A DNA stretch of 64,000 bases from NCBI GenBank assembly GCA_001414485.1, contig LLEY01000062.1:186001-250000 (forward strand), read 5' to 3'. The stretch comes from Calycina herbarum. Its lineage: Eukaryota > Ascomycota > Leotiomycetes > Helotiales > Pezizellaceae. Positions 34,580 to 46,352 of this stretch are shown piece after piece. The position numbers and the translations under genes are program-made. Numbering within the stretch: the stretch's first letter is position 1; each line of letters starts with the position of its first letter. A model generated the notes under the pieces. It saw nothing but the letters and a program-made list of their open reading frames with translations. It was not told where the DNA came from and did no database searches.

Positions 34580-35603
34580 ATGGCAACCAAAGAAAGAGAG
34601 AACGAGCTGGTTCAAGCCCTGACCTAGGAGTTCCGCCAATCATCTTTCGCATCCCAGGCCAAACTCCTGACACTCTCTTAAGCGTTCTCGGGCAGGACTA
34701 TCATGTCCATTCGATGATTCTGAAATTACACTCGCACTATTTCAGGCGTTTCATCGATTCTCCTGATAAATCTGGAGAACGGGCCTCTCATGCATTTCGA
34801 TATCACTACGTTACGATAGTCGATGATGACGATGATTCCGAGGAATATACTTGGTCCCTAGAATCTGCGGAGAAGGTGAGCATCGTCCCTCAATTCTAAA
34901 GAAAATTTACTTATTAAACCCAAGGCCATACTCGTACCGGCAAGCCCTGATAAGATATCCTGGTTTGAAGAAAAAGCGGAGGCATTTCGGCAACTTTTAT
35001 GTGCAATGTACAACCAACGATATGAAGTCGAGAGTTATGGTCAGTTGGATAAATTAACAGAGGTCGCCGATTTCTTTTGTGCACTACCGGTCATTTCTGC
35101 TACAATAATTGGGGCATCGGTAATGAGTCCCATGCTCAGACACGATGAAGAGTGTGGCAGCGGTTTCTCGCGCAGTGCAATATGGATTGTTGAGTGTGCT
35201 CGGAAAATCCGAAATCCCATACTGTTCCGAGAGGCATTTATCGAAACCGTGAGTCAGTGGGAGGGATTGAAGATTAATGCATATCTCGGTTTTCAAACTC
35301 GTCGAAAGAGAATTCACACGGATATCTAAACTGGTAGCCAGATGCAACCATAATCTACTGTGCCTGATGACGGCAGGCAAATTTGGATACATGCCTACCC
35401 GGATGGATTGGGGACTCCAGTTGGAATCAGCAATGCAAGGAGCTCCTTTCTACCGCGGAATAAGGACGCAGATTGAGGGAAAATTGGAAAAGGAAAAGCC
35501 AGATCGCTTCTCACCCCGCCACCGAAAGCTATATGCCGACATCATGGATGGGATAGGTGATTTGTTGCAAAACAATTTGGTTTTGGATCAAACTCATTGC
35601 TAG
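34580..35603 (+). pseudogene. BTB/POZ-like protein gene with two frame breaks
   Basis: An ATG at 34580 starts MATKERENELVQALT and stops. One frame over, the expected continuation appears: DLGVPPIIFRIPGQTP, then YHVHSMILKLHSHYFRRFID. This is the fungal BTB-type pattern in which a ligand strand is followed by HSxxLxxxSxFF. An intron (34876-34924) leads to FRQLLCAMYNQRYEVE, TEVADFFCALPVIS and KIRNPILFREAFIETVSQWE. After about 35275 the relatives' sequence again continues in another frame (VFKLVEREFTRISKLVARCN) to a stop at 35603. A shortened product from the ATG at 34714 to 35329 is possible, but two independent shifts favour a pseudogene or assembly error. Confidence 0.6.
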
Positions 35604-37092
35604 CCCGGGGAGGAGGGATTCCACTTGCGTACCTTTCTATGCGCGAATATCACGGATGAGGATATACCTTGGGATAGTTTTGAGATCGACTGGTAGAACA
35701 CTTTTGGTATTTCCTGGGCGGGAAGATACCTAGTGAATTGGATGAAACCTTCAAATGCCATGTTTATGATGTTTGACGTTTTTAGGTCTTCGAATTTGTG
35801 TGTTTTGCTTTTTGGCAAGCGAGGAGAAGCAGAGTTCATTTGGTTGGAAAATGGTATCACTCGGTTTTGAAATGTTAGTTTTGATGGTAAATGTATGTTT
35901 TATTTGGGGAAAAGAAGGGGTCTTTCAAAAGCGAGCTCCAGGATGGGTTGCTTTACTGTCTGTACTTAATTCAGTAGGTTATGTTGCGGAGAAAAGTCGA
36001 TTCAAGGTTTGAAAGAATAATTAAGTCTGTTATTGGCCACCGTCCCTGGCTCAGTTGGGAACTGAACTATTTCCCTACCTAGTTTTCAAACATTGCTTTC
36101 GTTTTCTTCGTTGAAGGTGTGCGAGAGAGGACCACCCGTCACCCGCGTAAGATGTAACTCGTTGGTGTATGAAAAGCCGGAGAGAAGGAAACTTGTTGTA
36201 AAAAATAAACGTCTCAGTCGTGAAATTCTGCTTCTCAAAAAGAAGGATCAATCTTCAAGTATCGTCAAAGTAAAGGAGATTCCGGAAACCTTAAGGATCC
36301 CTGTTTCCACGCGTTGAATGAAGAGGAGTGATTTACTCAGATCAAATGACCCCGTGGTCCTGTAGGCCTGCACTCGTGACAGAAGAGCTCGCTTAGCTCC
36401 TTGAAGAGACTTGCCACTTGAGTATAAATACTTTGTCTAACCCATCACAAGTCCATATTTCTAGCTCGTGCTAAGCGTTAGCAGCCATACAGATTTATAG
36501 TTGCTTTTGGGTTCTCAAATATAAAACTCAATTTTCTGAGAGCGAAGTATCAACAGCATAATATCAAGTCAGATCCAAAAAAAAGCCCATACCGAAAAGA
36601 TTTAAGCTTAATTCCTCCCCACGTCGCAACTACCTGCACAACTGGGATACGAACCCGTGAATATGAACCCTTGTTCTTTCAGAATCTTTCCTGTCTAGGG
36701 TTAAAATAGCGAGCGGGACGTGAGGTGATAAGTAATTTGTTCAGAGTCGCACAAGGACACGTTGACGTTGATTTTACCCGGGATCAGACCATGCCATGTC
36801 ATTCTATACGAGACATGCAAACCATCAAAAAAATATATTTACAAGTTCAGTCAAGTTGAAAAAAACGTCATTTTATAATGCCAATTCTAGTGCTACCCAT
36901 TCCTGGCTTTTTACTAACGCAGCCCCCAAATCCAAGTTTGAAACCATATATCTACAATCTGCCCCAACAAAGGCAAAATGAATCAATCCACACAAACGCC
37001 TTCCCCAACCATGCATGAATAAAGTTATTTTTCAAAATGCAATAAAATACACCTTTTGAAACATAGTCATCTGATTAAAAAATCTCTTCTCT
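35604..37092. other. Gene-poor region
   Basis: No coding region recognised. Short open frames near 35773-36012 and 36093-36317 lack motifs. A tRNA-like T-arm near 36640 was examined and rejected. Confidence 0.45.
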
Positions 37093-38421
37093 TTAATCTT
37101 GTTCATTCTCATATCCTTCTGGTTTGGTCAAACCGTTGATTTCGAAAAATCGAGATGTGCCTAGATTTTGTTAACAAGGGTTTCACAGCCGAGATCATAG
37201 GAACTTACAAGAGTATCCCTTCCAGTCAAAGTTGTCCTTAGGATTACAGTGGCACTTCAAGTCCAATCTTGTCTTCTGTCCGGTGGGGCAGTGGGTGAAC
37301 GGAACGTGGTAGTAAGCAATGTCGTTGAAGAAATGGATTTCTTCCTTCTTCAACAATAGACCGGCAGCAATTGAGTGGACTGGTGCATCTCCCCAACGCT
37401 CATAAAAGAATCCTCCATCTTGGTCGAGAGCATTGAAGTAATCCATATAAGGCTTTGATCTGAGCCAGTCGAGGTTACCAATCTCAAAGTTGGACCACAT
37501 GTGGCAGTGGTTATAGGTGTCTCCGCCATCATCACTCAAAAATCCCATCGAGTTACCCTCAGCGATGTGTTCTGGGTGTGCCTTCATGAATTTCCTGGTG
37601 CTGTCCCAGAGAGTTGGGATAGTCTCGACGTATTCGTACAAACTGAGGACGAAACTGTACTTCTTCTTGTTGTCGGCCATGAACTTGAAGGCATCGTAAT
37701 CGATATCACAGAAAAGCTCGACGCTTGGCTCCACACGCCAGTACCATTCGTAGTTGAGCATAAGAGGCTGCTGGAAGAAGAAACCCGACTCGAATCGGCA
37801 CATGTGACGGTAACTGATGGAATCTCCGTAGATGATCTTGCGCTGAGCCATGTCCTCGCGAACCTTCTTGGCCTTCTCCTGATCAATGTGATCAGGGAAA
37901 GACCAGTGCTCCTTGGGGATCTCTCCGTAATGTGTTGTGCCAGATACCAAAGATGTGGTGACCTTCTTGAACTGATCATCGAAAGGCTTGTCGTTTAAGA
38001 ATACCCAGTCGTAGTTGAACTTCCTGTTGAAACGATCTTCCACTTGACGGATCGACCTTGCAATTTCCCAAATATCCGAGTTTCGTGCCAAAGAGACAAA
38101 GGTCGCATTCATTCGTGGCCCTCCAGCAGTCGCAGGAGGAAGGCCCGGAGACACATTAGGTGTTGTCCCTGTCGCCGCCGGCGCAGCGGACGCAGCAGCT
38201 TTCGTTGGCACTCCTGTCCATGCTGTCCCACTTCCTGGGACCGGTATCCGCGGTGTGTTCGACGAGTTCGAAATGAAATAGATGACAGCAAGGCCCTAGT
38301 ATGTTGGTCAGTGGCTGGCTAGGGGCTAGATGGCGAGCGCGGTGGCATTGACACTGCCAGAATGACGTACAAAGAATGCAAAGAGAATATATCTCAGATA
38401 TCTGGCGGTTCCGGACGCCAT
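37093..38421 (-). CDS. Alpha-1,2-mannosyltransferase, GT15 (KRE2/MNT1 family)
   Basis: Exons 38421-38371, 38295-37209 and 37160-37093 give 401 aa. The protein is a type II Golgi membrane enzyme that adds alpha-1,2-mannose to O- and N-linked glycans using GDP-mannose. A short cytosolic tail precedes the anchor around residues 9-24 ([17 protein letters not shown]). After a Pro/Ala stem comes the GT15 domain: [74 protein letters not shown] and [16 protein letters not shown] [13 protein letters not shown]. The last small exon restores the family ending [14 protein letters not shown]; without that splice the protein would stop nine bases after the donor. Divergent from PAT1. Confidence 0.92.
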
Positions 38422-39368
38422 GGTGGCCTCTTTCCCAATGGCACACTGAAAATGAAGCCTCGTTGAAGCTGGCGATGGCTAAATTCGAAGATGACAGGAA
38501 TCCACGGATGGATAGGGACTGGGCTTCGTATGCCGAGTACCCGAATGGATGGTTCGTTTGCTTCTTCTCTTCGTTGTTTGCCAATAGCGAGATGTGGCAA
38601 ACCGAAATCGAAGAGGAAGAGCGAATTGGAAGATGAAAGGTTGGTGGTGATGCGCAAGAGGTCTTGCCCGGGACGCGCAATGGGGGAAGAAAGGAGGTTT
38701 CCAAGGAGGTGGCCGTATTCCTGCTGCGCTGCTTCAAATAAAAGTTCCCGTCAGGTCACTCTCCTTGGGCCTGGAGAGCTGGGGTCGACATCTGGCCTGA
38801 GGGACCCCTGTCGCGCTTGCCAGCTTGCCAGGGCAAAAGAGCAAAAGGCTAGGGGTGTGCTTTTATAATACGCTAGTCCATATTAAGAGACGCTAACAGT
38901 CGTGATGCCGAGATATTTTGGTGCGGCTCTGATCGTTGGTGCTGGGCCCTTTTCCCCACCACACCAACAACTTCCATAGACCGATTCTCGCGACTTGTGG
39001 TGAGGTCGCCTCCCCTTCAACTCACAAAACCTCCTCTTGGTTCTCTCAATCTCGCCATACTTGGTTCAATCTCAGTCTGAAGACAGCTACGTTGCCTATT
39101 CACTTCCCAAACCTGTGCGCGGGGAGCCAAGCGCTAGGTAGTACATCTACATTTTCGATTCTCGATAGCCAGCGGAAGCATTTCTTCTTTCAACTTCGAC
39201 CTCGACCTCGTCTCGGTCAACCTTACCTTCTTTTCGCAAACTTCGTCTTGTTTGGATCGCATCTACGTTACTTAGTTTCCTTTCAACTTCTACCATCTGC
39301 TTCAGACGAAGCTGCGCAAGCACGATTCAAAGTCGCTAGCTTTTGGGCTTGCACCGAACTTCAACGTC
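38422..39368. promoter_or_regulatory. Divergent promoter region of GT15 and PAT1 genes
   Basis: 947 bp between divergent start codons. The PAT1-proximal part (from about 39020) is pyrimidine-rich with CTTCTTTC blocks typical of fungal leaders. No specific site identified. Confidence 0.4.
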
Positions 39369-41986
39369 ATGTCCTTCTTTGGCTTCGACCCGGCTCTGCC
39401 CCGCGACCAAGGTCACAATACTCGAGCTCCAGGCTTCTCGCAAGCGTCCGACCCTTTTGCTGGCCCTCGGCCGGATGATGATGACGATGCGTGAGTACTT
39501 CACCTTCGACTTCCGAGTGGCATACTGAAGTTGTCCTCATTCACTATCTAACACGTTAACAGACTCGACTTCGAGGATACCTACGACGGTCTTGGTGACC
39601 AATTGGACGAGACGGACGATGCCTTGAACGATGATACTTTTGGCGGAGGAGGGGGAGGTACCACGGCTGGTCCCGCTGCTAAGCAACCTGTAGGAAAGGA
39701 CTTTGATTTCTTTGGCCAAACTGCAAAGGTTTCCGATGCCATCACCGAGGAACAGCTTCGATTTTCTCGCTCGCAGCCCCCACCAAGAGCCGCGCCTTCG
39801 AATCCTACCTACCAACAGCAGTCCATTCCCAAACCGACAAGAACTGGATATGAACGATACAAGGATCCCGAATATGTTCAGGAAATGCAGGTTGATGCCA
39901 ACTTGTGGGGTGTTGCACCAAAGCGACCTGCTCATGTCTCTGCTCCTTCTAATGAGACTCCTCTTACCTCTGGCTTACCATCTGGTGGACGGAAGATGAT
40001 GAGTTTGGAGGAAGTTGAAGCTGCTATGCGCGCACAAGCCAAGAAACCTGCTGCATCACAAGCTCCAAGTCAAATGCAACAGCAGGCCCACCACCCACCT
40101 CCGGCACAATACATGCAACCTCCTCAGCATTATCATGACTTTCCTCAACAGGCCCAGCAACCATTCCCTTTTCAGTCTGGCGGTGAAGAGCCTCGACAAC
40201 TGCAAAGAGAGCAACAATCCCAACAACCTGTTCACATTTTGCAAAGATCACAACCACCTCATACCCAACCCAATGTTTCCACCGCTCCCGCCCAAAATTC
40301 ACAACCAACGCAGATTTTGCAGAACCCAAATCGGTATTCGGGCGAGCAACAACAACAACATAGAGGTGCCCCTGCAGTCCAACGACCAGGCCACCAACAA
40401 CATCATTCAGGTTCACATCACATAATCACCCACCCTCAACAGCTTGCCAATTTATCCGAAGAGGATAGAGCAGCTTTCCTGATGGAAGATGCAAAGCGCG
40501 CCAAGCGAAACCATAAGATATTCTTGCTGTCCAAGGATAACGGTCTCATGACGCCCCAAGACAAAAACTTCATTACCCGCATTCAATTGCAACAGCTTGT
40601 CACTGCAACAGGCAATCCAAACGAGCATGGAACCGATCCGTCGCTATCCGAGGACTTTTACTATCAAGTACACAATCAAATCCGAGGTGGACCACGTCAA
40701 CATCCTGGCCAGCCATTGAGTAACTTTGCTCAAACTTATTTGTTCCAAACCGGGGGACGACATGGTGGTATGCGACGTCAAGCTCGTGGAGGTGACAATC
40801 ATATGCAACGTATGGAGCAACAAGTCGCTCGTGCTGTTGAAGCTGCCAAAAACAAACCTAAGAACAAGCAATTGGTGATCGAAGGTAGTCTTGGCAAGAT
40901 ATCGTTTAGCAACGCAAAGACTCCCAAGCCACTTCTCAACATCAAGCGTACCGACAGTGGAGCTGATTCGAACCGTCCTGGTAGTGCTGCTCGTGATCGC
41001 AAATTACACGCAGGTGTCAGCGGAAGTGATCGGAAAACTGTGCTTACTGATATTGAGAATGTTTACAACACTTTGATGCAAATGGAGGATCACGAACGTC
41101 ACGTTCCACCACCGCTAGCGCCCGATGAAATCAACCCGGAGCTTAATGGCCTTCATCAAGATTGGAACGCACGAGAAGATAAGCTCAACGCACAACTCTG
41201 GGCTCATCTCAAGGTACATGCACCTATCGGCGCTACCGCGATTCATCCATTTATTGCTTTCCTATCTTTCAGCAAGGGCAAGAAATCCATTCCTCGTGTA
41301 TTCCGTCACATCAACAATGAGCAGAGAACTACCATTCTTACTATGATCGTTGTCCACCTCGACCAGTTGGATGTTGTTCGCCAAGGTCTCATCCAAGAGG
41401 GTGAGGTACAATTGGACTCGTCTACTCGAGAAAAAGTGGAGCTGTTCTCTCTCGCAGTCATGCCAACTCTCTTCAGCTTTCTGAACGAGATCGGCTTGGC
41501 TATTGTTACTGGCCTCTTGGGTCTTGTTCTCAATAGAACCAACATCGATCATGTTGCACGAACAAGAATTGGTGTTAGTATGTTGACAATGCTTTTGAGC
41601 CGAGCTGAAGTTATTAAACCTGAGGCTGATGCGCAGGAGTGGGAGCAATGGTGAGTTTAACGAATGCATATCGAGAATCAAGTACTAATAAATATAGGGT
41701 TGTCATGTACAATAACTTTTTCGACGTCCTTGAACCAACCCTTCACCACATTTTCCCAGGTACCGTCAACACTGGCGAAGATGCCTATATCTGGCAGTTC
41801 CTCGCTCTTATCGGTATTGGAGCTAGCCCCGAACAACAACAAAGACTGGTGATGGCTGTCAAGGATCGTGTCATGGATACAGTTTCCAATGCCAAGACCC
41901 TCCCACCAGCAATGTCAGTCCAGCGACTCAACAATGTCGAACTCTTCATGACATCGATTGGATTGAGTGTTAGCATGCTTGCATGA
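39369..41986 (+). CDS. PAT1: mRNA decapping activator PAT1
   Basis: Exons 39369-39490, 39563-41650 and 41698-41986 give 832 aa. PAT1 bridges Dcp1/2, Dhh1 and the Lsm1-7 ring on deadenylated mRNA in P-bodies. The start MSFFGFDPALPRD and the following acidic FEDTYDGLGDQLDETDDALN match the fungal PAT1 N-terminus. A disordered Gln/His/Pro-rich region spans roughly residues 200-360. The conserved core includes EDRAAFLMEDAKRAKRNHKI and the C-terminal alpha-helical PatC (KGKKSIPRVFRHINNEQRTT). A GT...CAG stretch at 41213-41272 looks like an intron but encodes conserved PatC sequence, so it was kept. The last intron contains TACTAAT. Confidence 0.92.
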
Positions 41987-43481
41987 TGACTGTTTTTTAT
42001 ACACCTTTTATCAGCACAGCCAATTTCTTTTTTTTTCTTCACGAGATACATATCTGGAAACCGGGAGCGAGGATGAGATGGCTTTTGTTTTCGATATTGA
42101 TTGCGGAAGGCCATATTACAAATTTTTTGATTGAGCGTCGGCAGCATTTGCACCTTTTCTGTTTTTGTGTAGCGGTCAAAAAAAAGAGTATCCCGGTCTG
42201 GAGATATGACTGGAAAGTTTTTATGAATACAGGGGAACGAACGAACGGATTGGGGCATACCAACAGCATTATTTATGGTGGTGATAGTTCTTCATAGCGT
42301 TTTGAGTGGGCATTAAGTATGATTGCATGTAACTAGGAGACTTCGATATTTAAGTTTCGGAATGAAATGAGAATGAGGTCTTTAGACTAGTGGGGAGGCA
42401 AATAAACACAATAAAGATTCTACCCATGTCTTGAAACGTTGGCTGCGATTTCTCCCATCACGTGGCCATCTACAATGGTGCCACGCTGTTTCTGTTGCAA
42501 TTCTGAAATACGGGGAGCCTAAGCTGAATATCAACAAGCGGCGCTTTATTCAAGTCAAATACCAGATCTCCGAACTGTCTTTGGCTAATTTAACTATTCT
42601 AGAGCTTCTTGACTCTTTGAAATAGTTCAATTTGATAACTAGATCAGTATATATTGATATATAGGTTTAAAGAGCTTGAAACTCTATTTGAGAAACTTGG
42701 TTGTTCTAAACATCCTCGAATAAAATAATTTTATAACTGGAAATAGTAGACGAGCTACTTGATAGTCTGAAGTTGTAACAAAGTACTTAATTATATTATT
42801 GGTGAATAAAGCATAATATTACGGCGAAGGATGGGAGGTCTTGTTTTGCTCCCCGACTCTCGGAGAGAGGTGAGAGGTGAGAGGGAATTGTTGAAGGTGA
42901 TTTAGCGACTTGAATAACAAAATTGGATTTACCTGCTTCATTGGGAGTGAGCGTGTGCACATATGCGCTCTCATGAGGGATAACGCAGGTCTATTCATTG
43001 CATGACGTGTAGTCTCGTTCGTCCATATTCTGCTGTGGTAACGATACCGTTGACACTTCCACCTTGAGACAGACAGCCATCAGAACTACACCAGCCGGGG
43101 AGAGAACACTCCGTTCATCTACTTTCTGAATTTGACTTGTTAGTTGGAGAAGGAAGGCTGGGGAGGCGAGGGTAGGAGAAGCATGGTCTTGTAAAGTTAA
43201 GGAAAAAGCAACGTTGAAGTCGGGTCGTTATGGCGAGCTGCGATGTGAAAAGGAATTAAGTGACGAAGAAAAGAATTTAGCTCCTAGGGGCGTTGGGTTT
43301 GGGAAGTGGGCCCGCTGGGAGACTCACTCGCTCCTTCCTTCGTGAGTCTCGACGCCCCCCGTCGACCTCGGCCCTGACCTGACACCAATCCAAGGCCGTT
43401 GCGATTGGGAAAGAAGGAGACGCGATCGGGCCTAGATTTTGGTTCGCCGTCTCTGGCAAAATACATTGCTCTACACTGGGA
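41987..43481. other. Intergenic region, partly AT-rich
   Basis: Convergent 3' ends of PAT1 and the TPR gene. 42600-42840 is AT-rich. Open frames at 42431-42625 and 43277-43466 show no motif. Confidence 0.45.
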
Positions 43482-46352
43482 TTACCTCAACCCATCTAAC
43501 AAATCCTTTAACTGATCCCATTCCACAGTCCCCTCCCAACTATCCTTTGCCTTCCCCATAATCCCCCTAACAGCACTTCTTGCCTTCATTTTCCACCTCT
43601 TCTCAACTAGACCTCCTTCCCCATCCTCTCTTTCCCTTCCTCCATAATTCTCGTACGCACTAACAAGTCCATCTGTGACCTCAACCACCTCTTTAAACTT
43701 CTCCTTCTCAGAAAGCCATGCTTCATCAGAAGCTTGCGTGCAGACCCTCCAAGCCTTCTCCGCGCATGAAAGTGCACGCACGTAGTCTCGAGTGAAGAGA
43801 GCGAGTTTCTCACCTAGAGTCCAGAGAACGGGTTGAGCAGTGATAAGGGGTTCGATTTCTGTGGTGTAGAATTCTATGACTGCTCGCGCGAGACTTCCTC
43901 TTGGTGGTTCGTAGATTCCGGTTTGTTGCACTTCACCAAGTATGTTGACTCGGTCGAGCGTTATCACTTCGTTGACTAGAGCTCTAAGAATGGAGATATC
44001 AATTGCCCCTTCGCCGAGTACGGGTGAGCGGATTCGAATCACATTTCTTAGAGCGAGGAGGATGTCTGGATATGAAGGGGGCGATGATCTGGTGGCGATT
44101 GTGAGGACGTTATCCCAAATTTGCCAATTGGAGTGAGCGAGCGAAGCGGCTCGTTTGTAAGCACTGAGTGCTTGTCGTAAGATAGCTTTTGCATCTTGTT
44201 TTGGGGCTTGAACGGCTGGGTTCTCGTCGTCGTCATCTTGGAGAACGGTAGCTGATTCTTCTCCAACCGATGCGGCTACTTTTTCGAGGGATTTGAGTTC
44301 TGAGTGCTTGGATAATAACGCGGAGCCGAGGTTGGAATATGTTTTTGCATCTGTATCATCGATCATGATGCTCTGTTGGAATGCAATGATGGCCCCATCC
44401 CAATTTCCTACCCTTAAATCGATATCTCCAAGTCGGGACCAGGTATCATTATTTTGACGATTGACAATAGTAGCTTGTAAATATGCTTCTCGGGCTTTCT
44501 CGAGATTCCCACTTTTGGACCAGTATTCGCCTAGAGTACGCTGAGCGCGTGCATAGCGATGATTGGAGATTTCCCATGCTCGCTCCCAACATGAGGGGTC
44601 TGCATTGAGATCACCAAGAATACACCATAATCTTGGAGAATGTGGAGGGGGAGGAGAACGCATCTCCCCATCCCAGGTCTCAGCTGCAACAGCTTCGGCG
44701 TCAACGTCGTAAGTATCCATTTCCGGTCCTTTGGAAGAGTAATACAGCTGTCTGCGAACGATTTGACGAGCTTTCTCTTCTTGACCAACGGAGTGATAAC
44801 ACAAAGCTACCTCGGCCCATAGCTTGAGACGCTTGAAGATTTCCAAAGCACTAACTAGAGAGCCGACGCCAGACCAGGCAAATGCCAGTTCTGTTTCAAG
44901 TTCCCATCGGGTAGGTGTGTTGAGTTGAAAGATGTATTGTAGACGCTCAGAAATGGAGGCTGTTTCTGTAGCTTTGGCGCGTGGTAAGAACTGGGTGACC
45001 CGAATCTCAGGGACCCCATCGGGAGATGCTGATGGCTCTTCAGTTGTGTCGGCAATAATCTGATCAACTATAACTTGTAATTGAAGGACACTGCGCTCTT
45101 GAGTTCTGGAACGATGGGATTCGATTCTACTCCGTACTAGAAGAGCCTGCGTGTAGATTTGCCAGTTGGTTGGTTTGTCGGAAAGCACACGAACAGCATA
45201 TGGAAGGACTTCTTCGCTATTTAATTTGTCGAGAGGAAGAAACTGGTCCTTGAGCGTGGCTTCTGCAAGAAGAGTGATTTGATCTAAAGGTTTGAGTTGG
45301 GGTTGCTGGTCTGGAAGCATGCCGGCGAGTGCAGGAGGGAGATTATCCACTTTGTCAGACGTGGGTTTTGCATAGTCGATGGATTCGAGGAGGGTATCGT
45401 CGTTCAAATCCAATGCCTTGGGCACATTTCGATCCTCATTTGACAAGCTGGTATCCTTTACTGCCTTCGATATCCCATTCAAGGACTCCCCGCTGTCTTC
45501 CTTGCTCTTAGCAAAAACGACCAACTGAGAAATGTCGTTGTGCTGGAACTTTGTTCTCTTTCCCAAGGCCCCAGATAACGCATAGTTGAATTCTGACGTC
45601 GTTTCGGCCATTTTCAGATCCTCTTTTGCTTTCATATCGAGACCTTGCATGATATGAATCTGGGCCTTCTCCAAAAGGAACTGGACCTTGGCCTCGGTTG
45701 AAAAGGTTGAAGCTGGTGCGAAAAGCTCATCTTCAAGGTCTTTCAAGTCTTTTTCAATGGTATCTTGCAATGCGTTGGTCTCCACAACCCGACTGAATGA
45801 AATTCCAGAAAGTAATCGCTGATGATATGAATTGATCCTGATGCGCATCCATTTCGAGTCGGTGAAATTGCTTTGGATAATCCTTGGAAAACAAATGGTG
45901 AAGACCATCCGAGCGAAGCAGAAGAGCTCAAGGTGAGGAATGTGTTGATATACGGAAACTCCGTCAAGCTCTAAGCTCTTCAGACACTGGTCTCGAAATG
46001 CCTCCTCTCTCTTGCCAAAGGCATTTTTCAGATCCAACGGCGGTCCCGTGACATTTATTTGGAGAAATGCATTGAATGCAGCCAGACCGGCGACCAGGAC
46101 TAAGATCGCATCGACTTCACTGCTGAGTGATCCATCCTGAATAGCTGCATCTTGTTGTTCTTTAGTTTGCCCTACGGTCTGTGCAAACTTCTCGAAGAGG
46201 CTTTGCGACGTGGGGGTTTCAAGCACCTTTTTGTAATCGCCGTCGAGGAACGCGATTATGGAGGCGGAGAGCTCTGGGATTTCCTTGAGAGAGCTCAAAT
46301 CCAGAATGAGGCTATCCAGGGACTTCCCTTCAAGAATAGAAGTTTCGGCCAT
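43482..46352 (-). CDS. TPR protein of the TTC27/EMW1 family
   Basis: Intronless, 956 aa from the ATG at 46352 (MAETSILEGKSLDSL). Yeast Emw1 is essential and needed for cell-wall maintenance; human TTC27 is the orthologue. The central WELETELAFAWSGVGSLVSA and FKRLKLWAEVALCYHSVGQE, then LWCILGDLNADPSCWERAWE, are strongly conserved in the family. TPR repeats follow at about residues 595-690 (RTLGEYWSKSGNLEKAREAY; NDTWSRLGDIDLRVGNWDGA; AKTYSNLGSALLSKHSELK). The frame is open 62 codons upstream to 46538, but that extension is not conserved-looking. No membrane segment or signal peptide is seen. Confidence 0.87.
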   Translation of the reverse strand: MAETSILEGKSLDSLILDLSSLKEIPELSASIIAFLDGDYKKVLETPTSQSLFEKFAQTVGQTKEQQDAAIQDGSLSSEVDAILVLVAGLAAFNAFLQINVTGPPLDLKNAFGKREEAFRDQCLKSLELDGVSVYQHIPHLELFCFARMVFTICFPRIIQSNFTDSKWMRIRINSYHQRLLSGISFSRVVETNALQDTIEKDLKDLEDELFAPASTFSTEAKVQFLLEKAQIHIMQGLDMKAKEDLKMAETTSEFNYALSGALGKRTKFQHNDISQLVVFAKSKEDSGESLNGISKAVKDTSLSNEDRNVPKALDLNDDTLLESIDYAKPTSDKVDNLPPALAGMLPDQQPQLKPLDQITLLAEATLKDQFLPLDKLNSEEVLPYAVRVLSDKPTNWQIYTQALLVRSRIESHRSRTQERSVLQLQVIVDQIIADTTEEPSASPDGVPEIRVTQFLPRAKATETASISERLQYIFQLNTPTRWELETELAFAWSGVGSLVSALEIFKRLKLWAEVALCYHSVGQEEKARQIVRRQLYYSSKGPEMDTYDVDAEAVAAETWDGEMRSPPPPHSPRLWCILGDLNADPSCWERAWEISNHRYARAQRTLGEYWSKSGNLEKAREAYLQATIVNRQNNDTWSRLGDIDLRVGNWDGAIIAFQQSIMIDDTDAKTYSNLGSALLSKHSELKSLEKVAASVGEESATVLQDDDDENPAVQAPKQDAKAILRQALSAYKRAASLAHSNWQIWDNVLTIATRSSPPSYPDILLALRNVIRIRSPVLGEGAIDISILRALVNEVITLDRVNILGEVQQTGIYEPPRGSLARAVIEFYTTEIEPLITAQPVLWTLGEKLALFTRDYVRALSCAEKAWRVCTQASDEAWLSEKEKFKEVVEVTDGLVSAYENYGGREREDGEGGLVEKRWKMKARSAVRGIMGKAKDSWEGTVEWDQLKDLLDGLR

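Noticed and set aside
36630..36660. Minus-strand T-arm-like GGGTTCGTATCCC
   Set aside because: Only three of five stem pairs form, and no acceptor stem or A-box is present upstream.
41213..41272. GT...CAG stretch in PAT1 that resembles an intron
   Set aside because: It is in frame, stop-free and encodes conserved PatC residues (AIHPFIAFLSFSKGKK).
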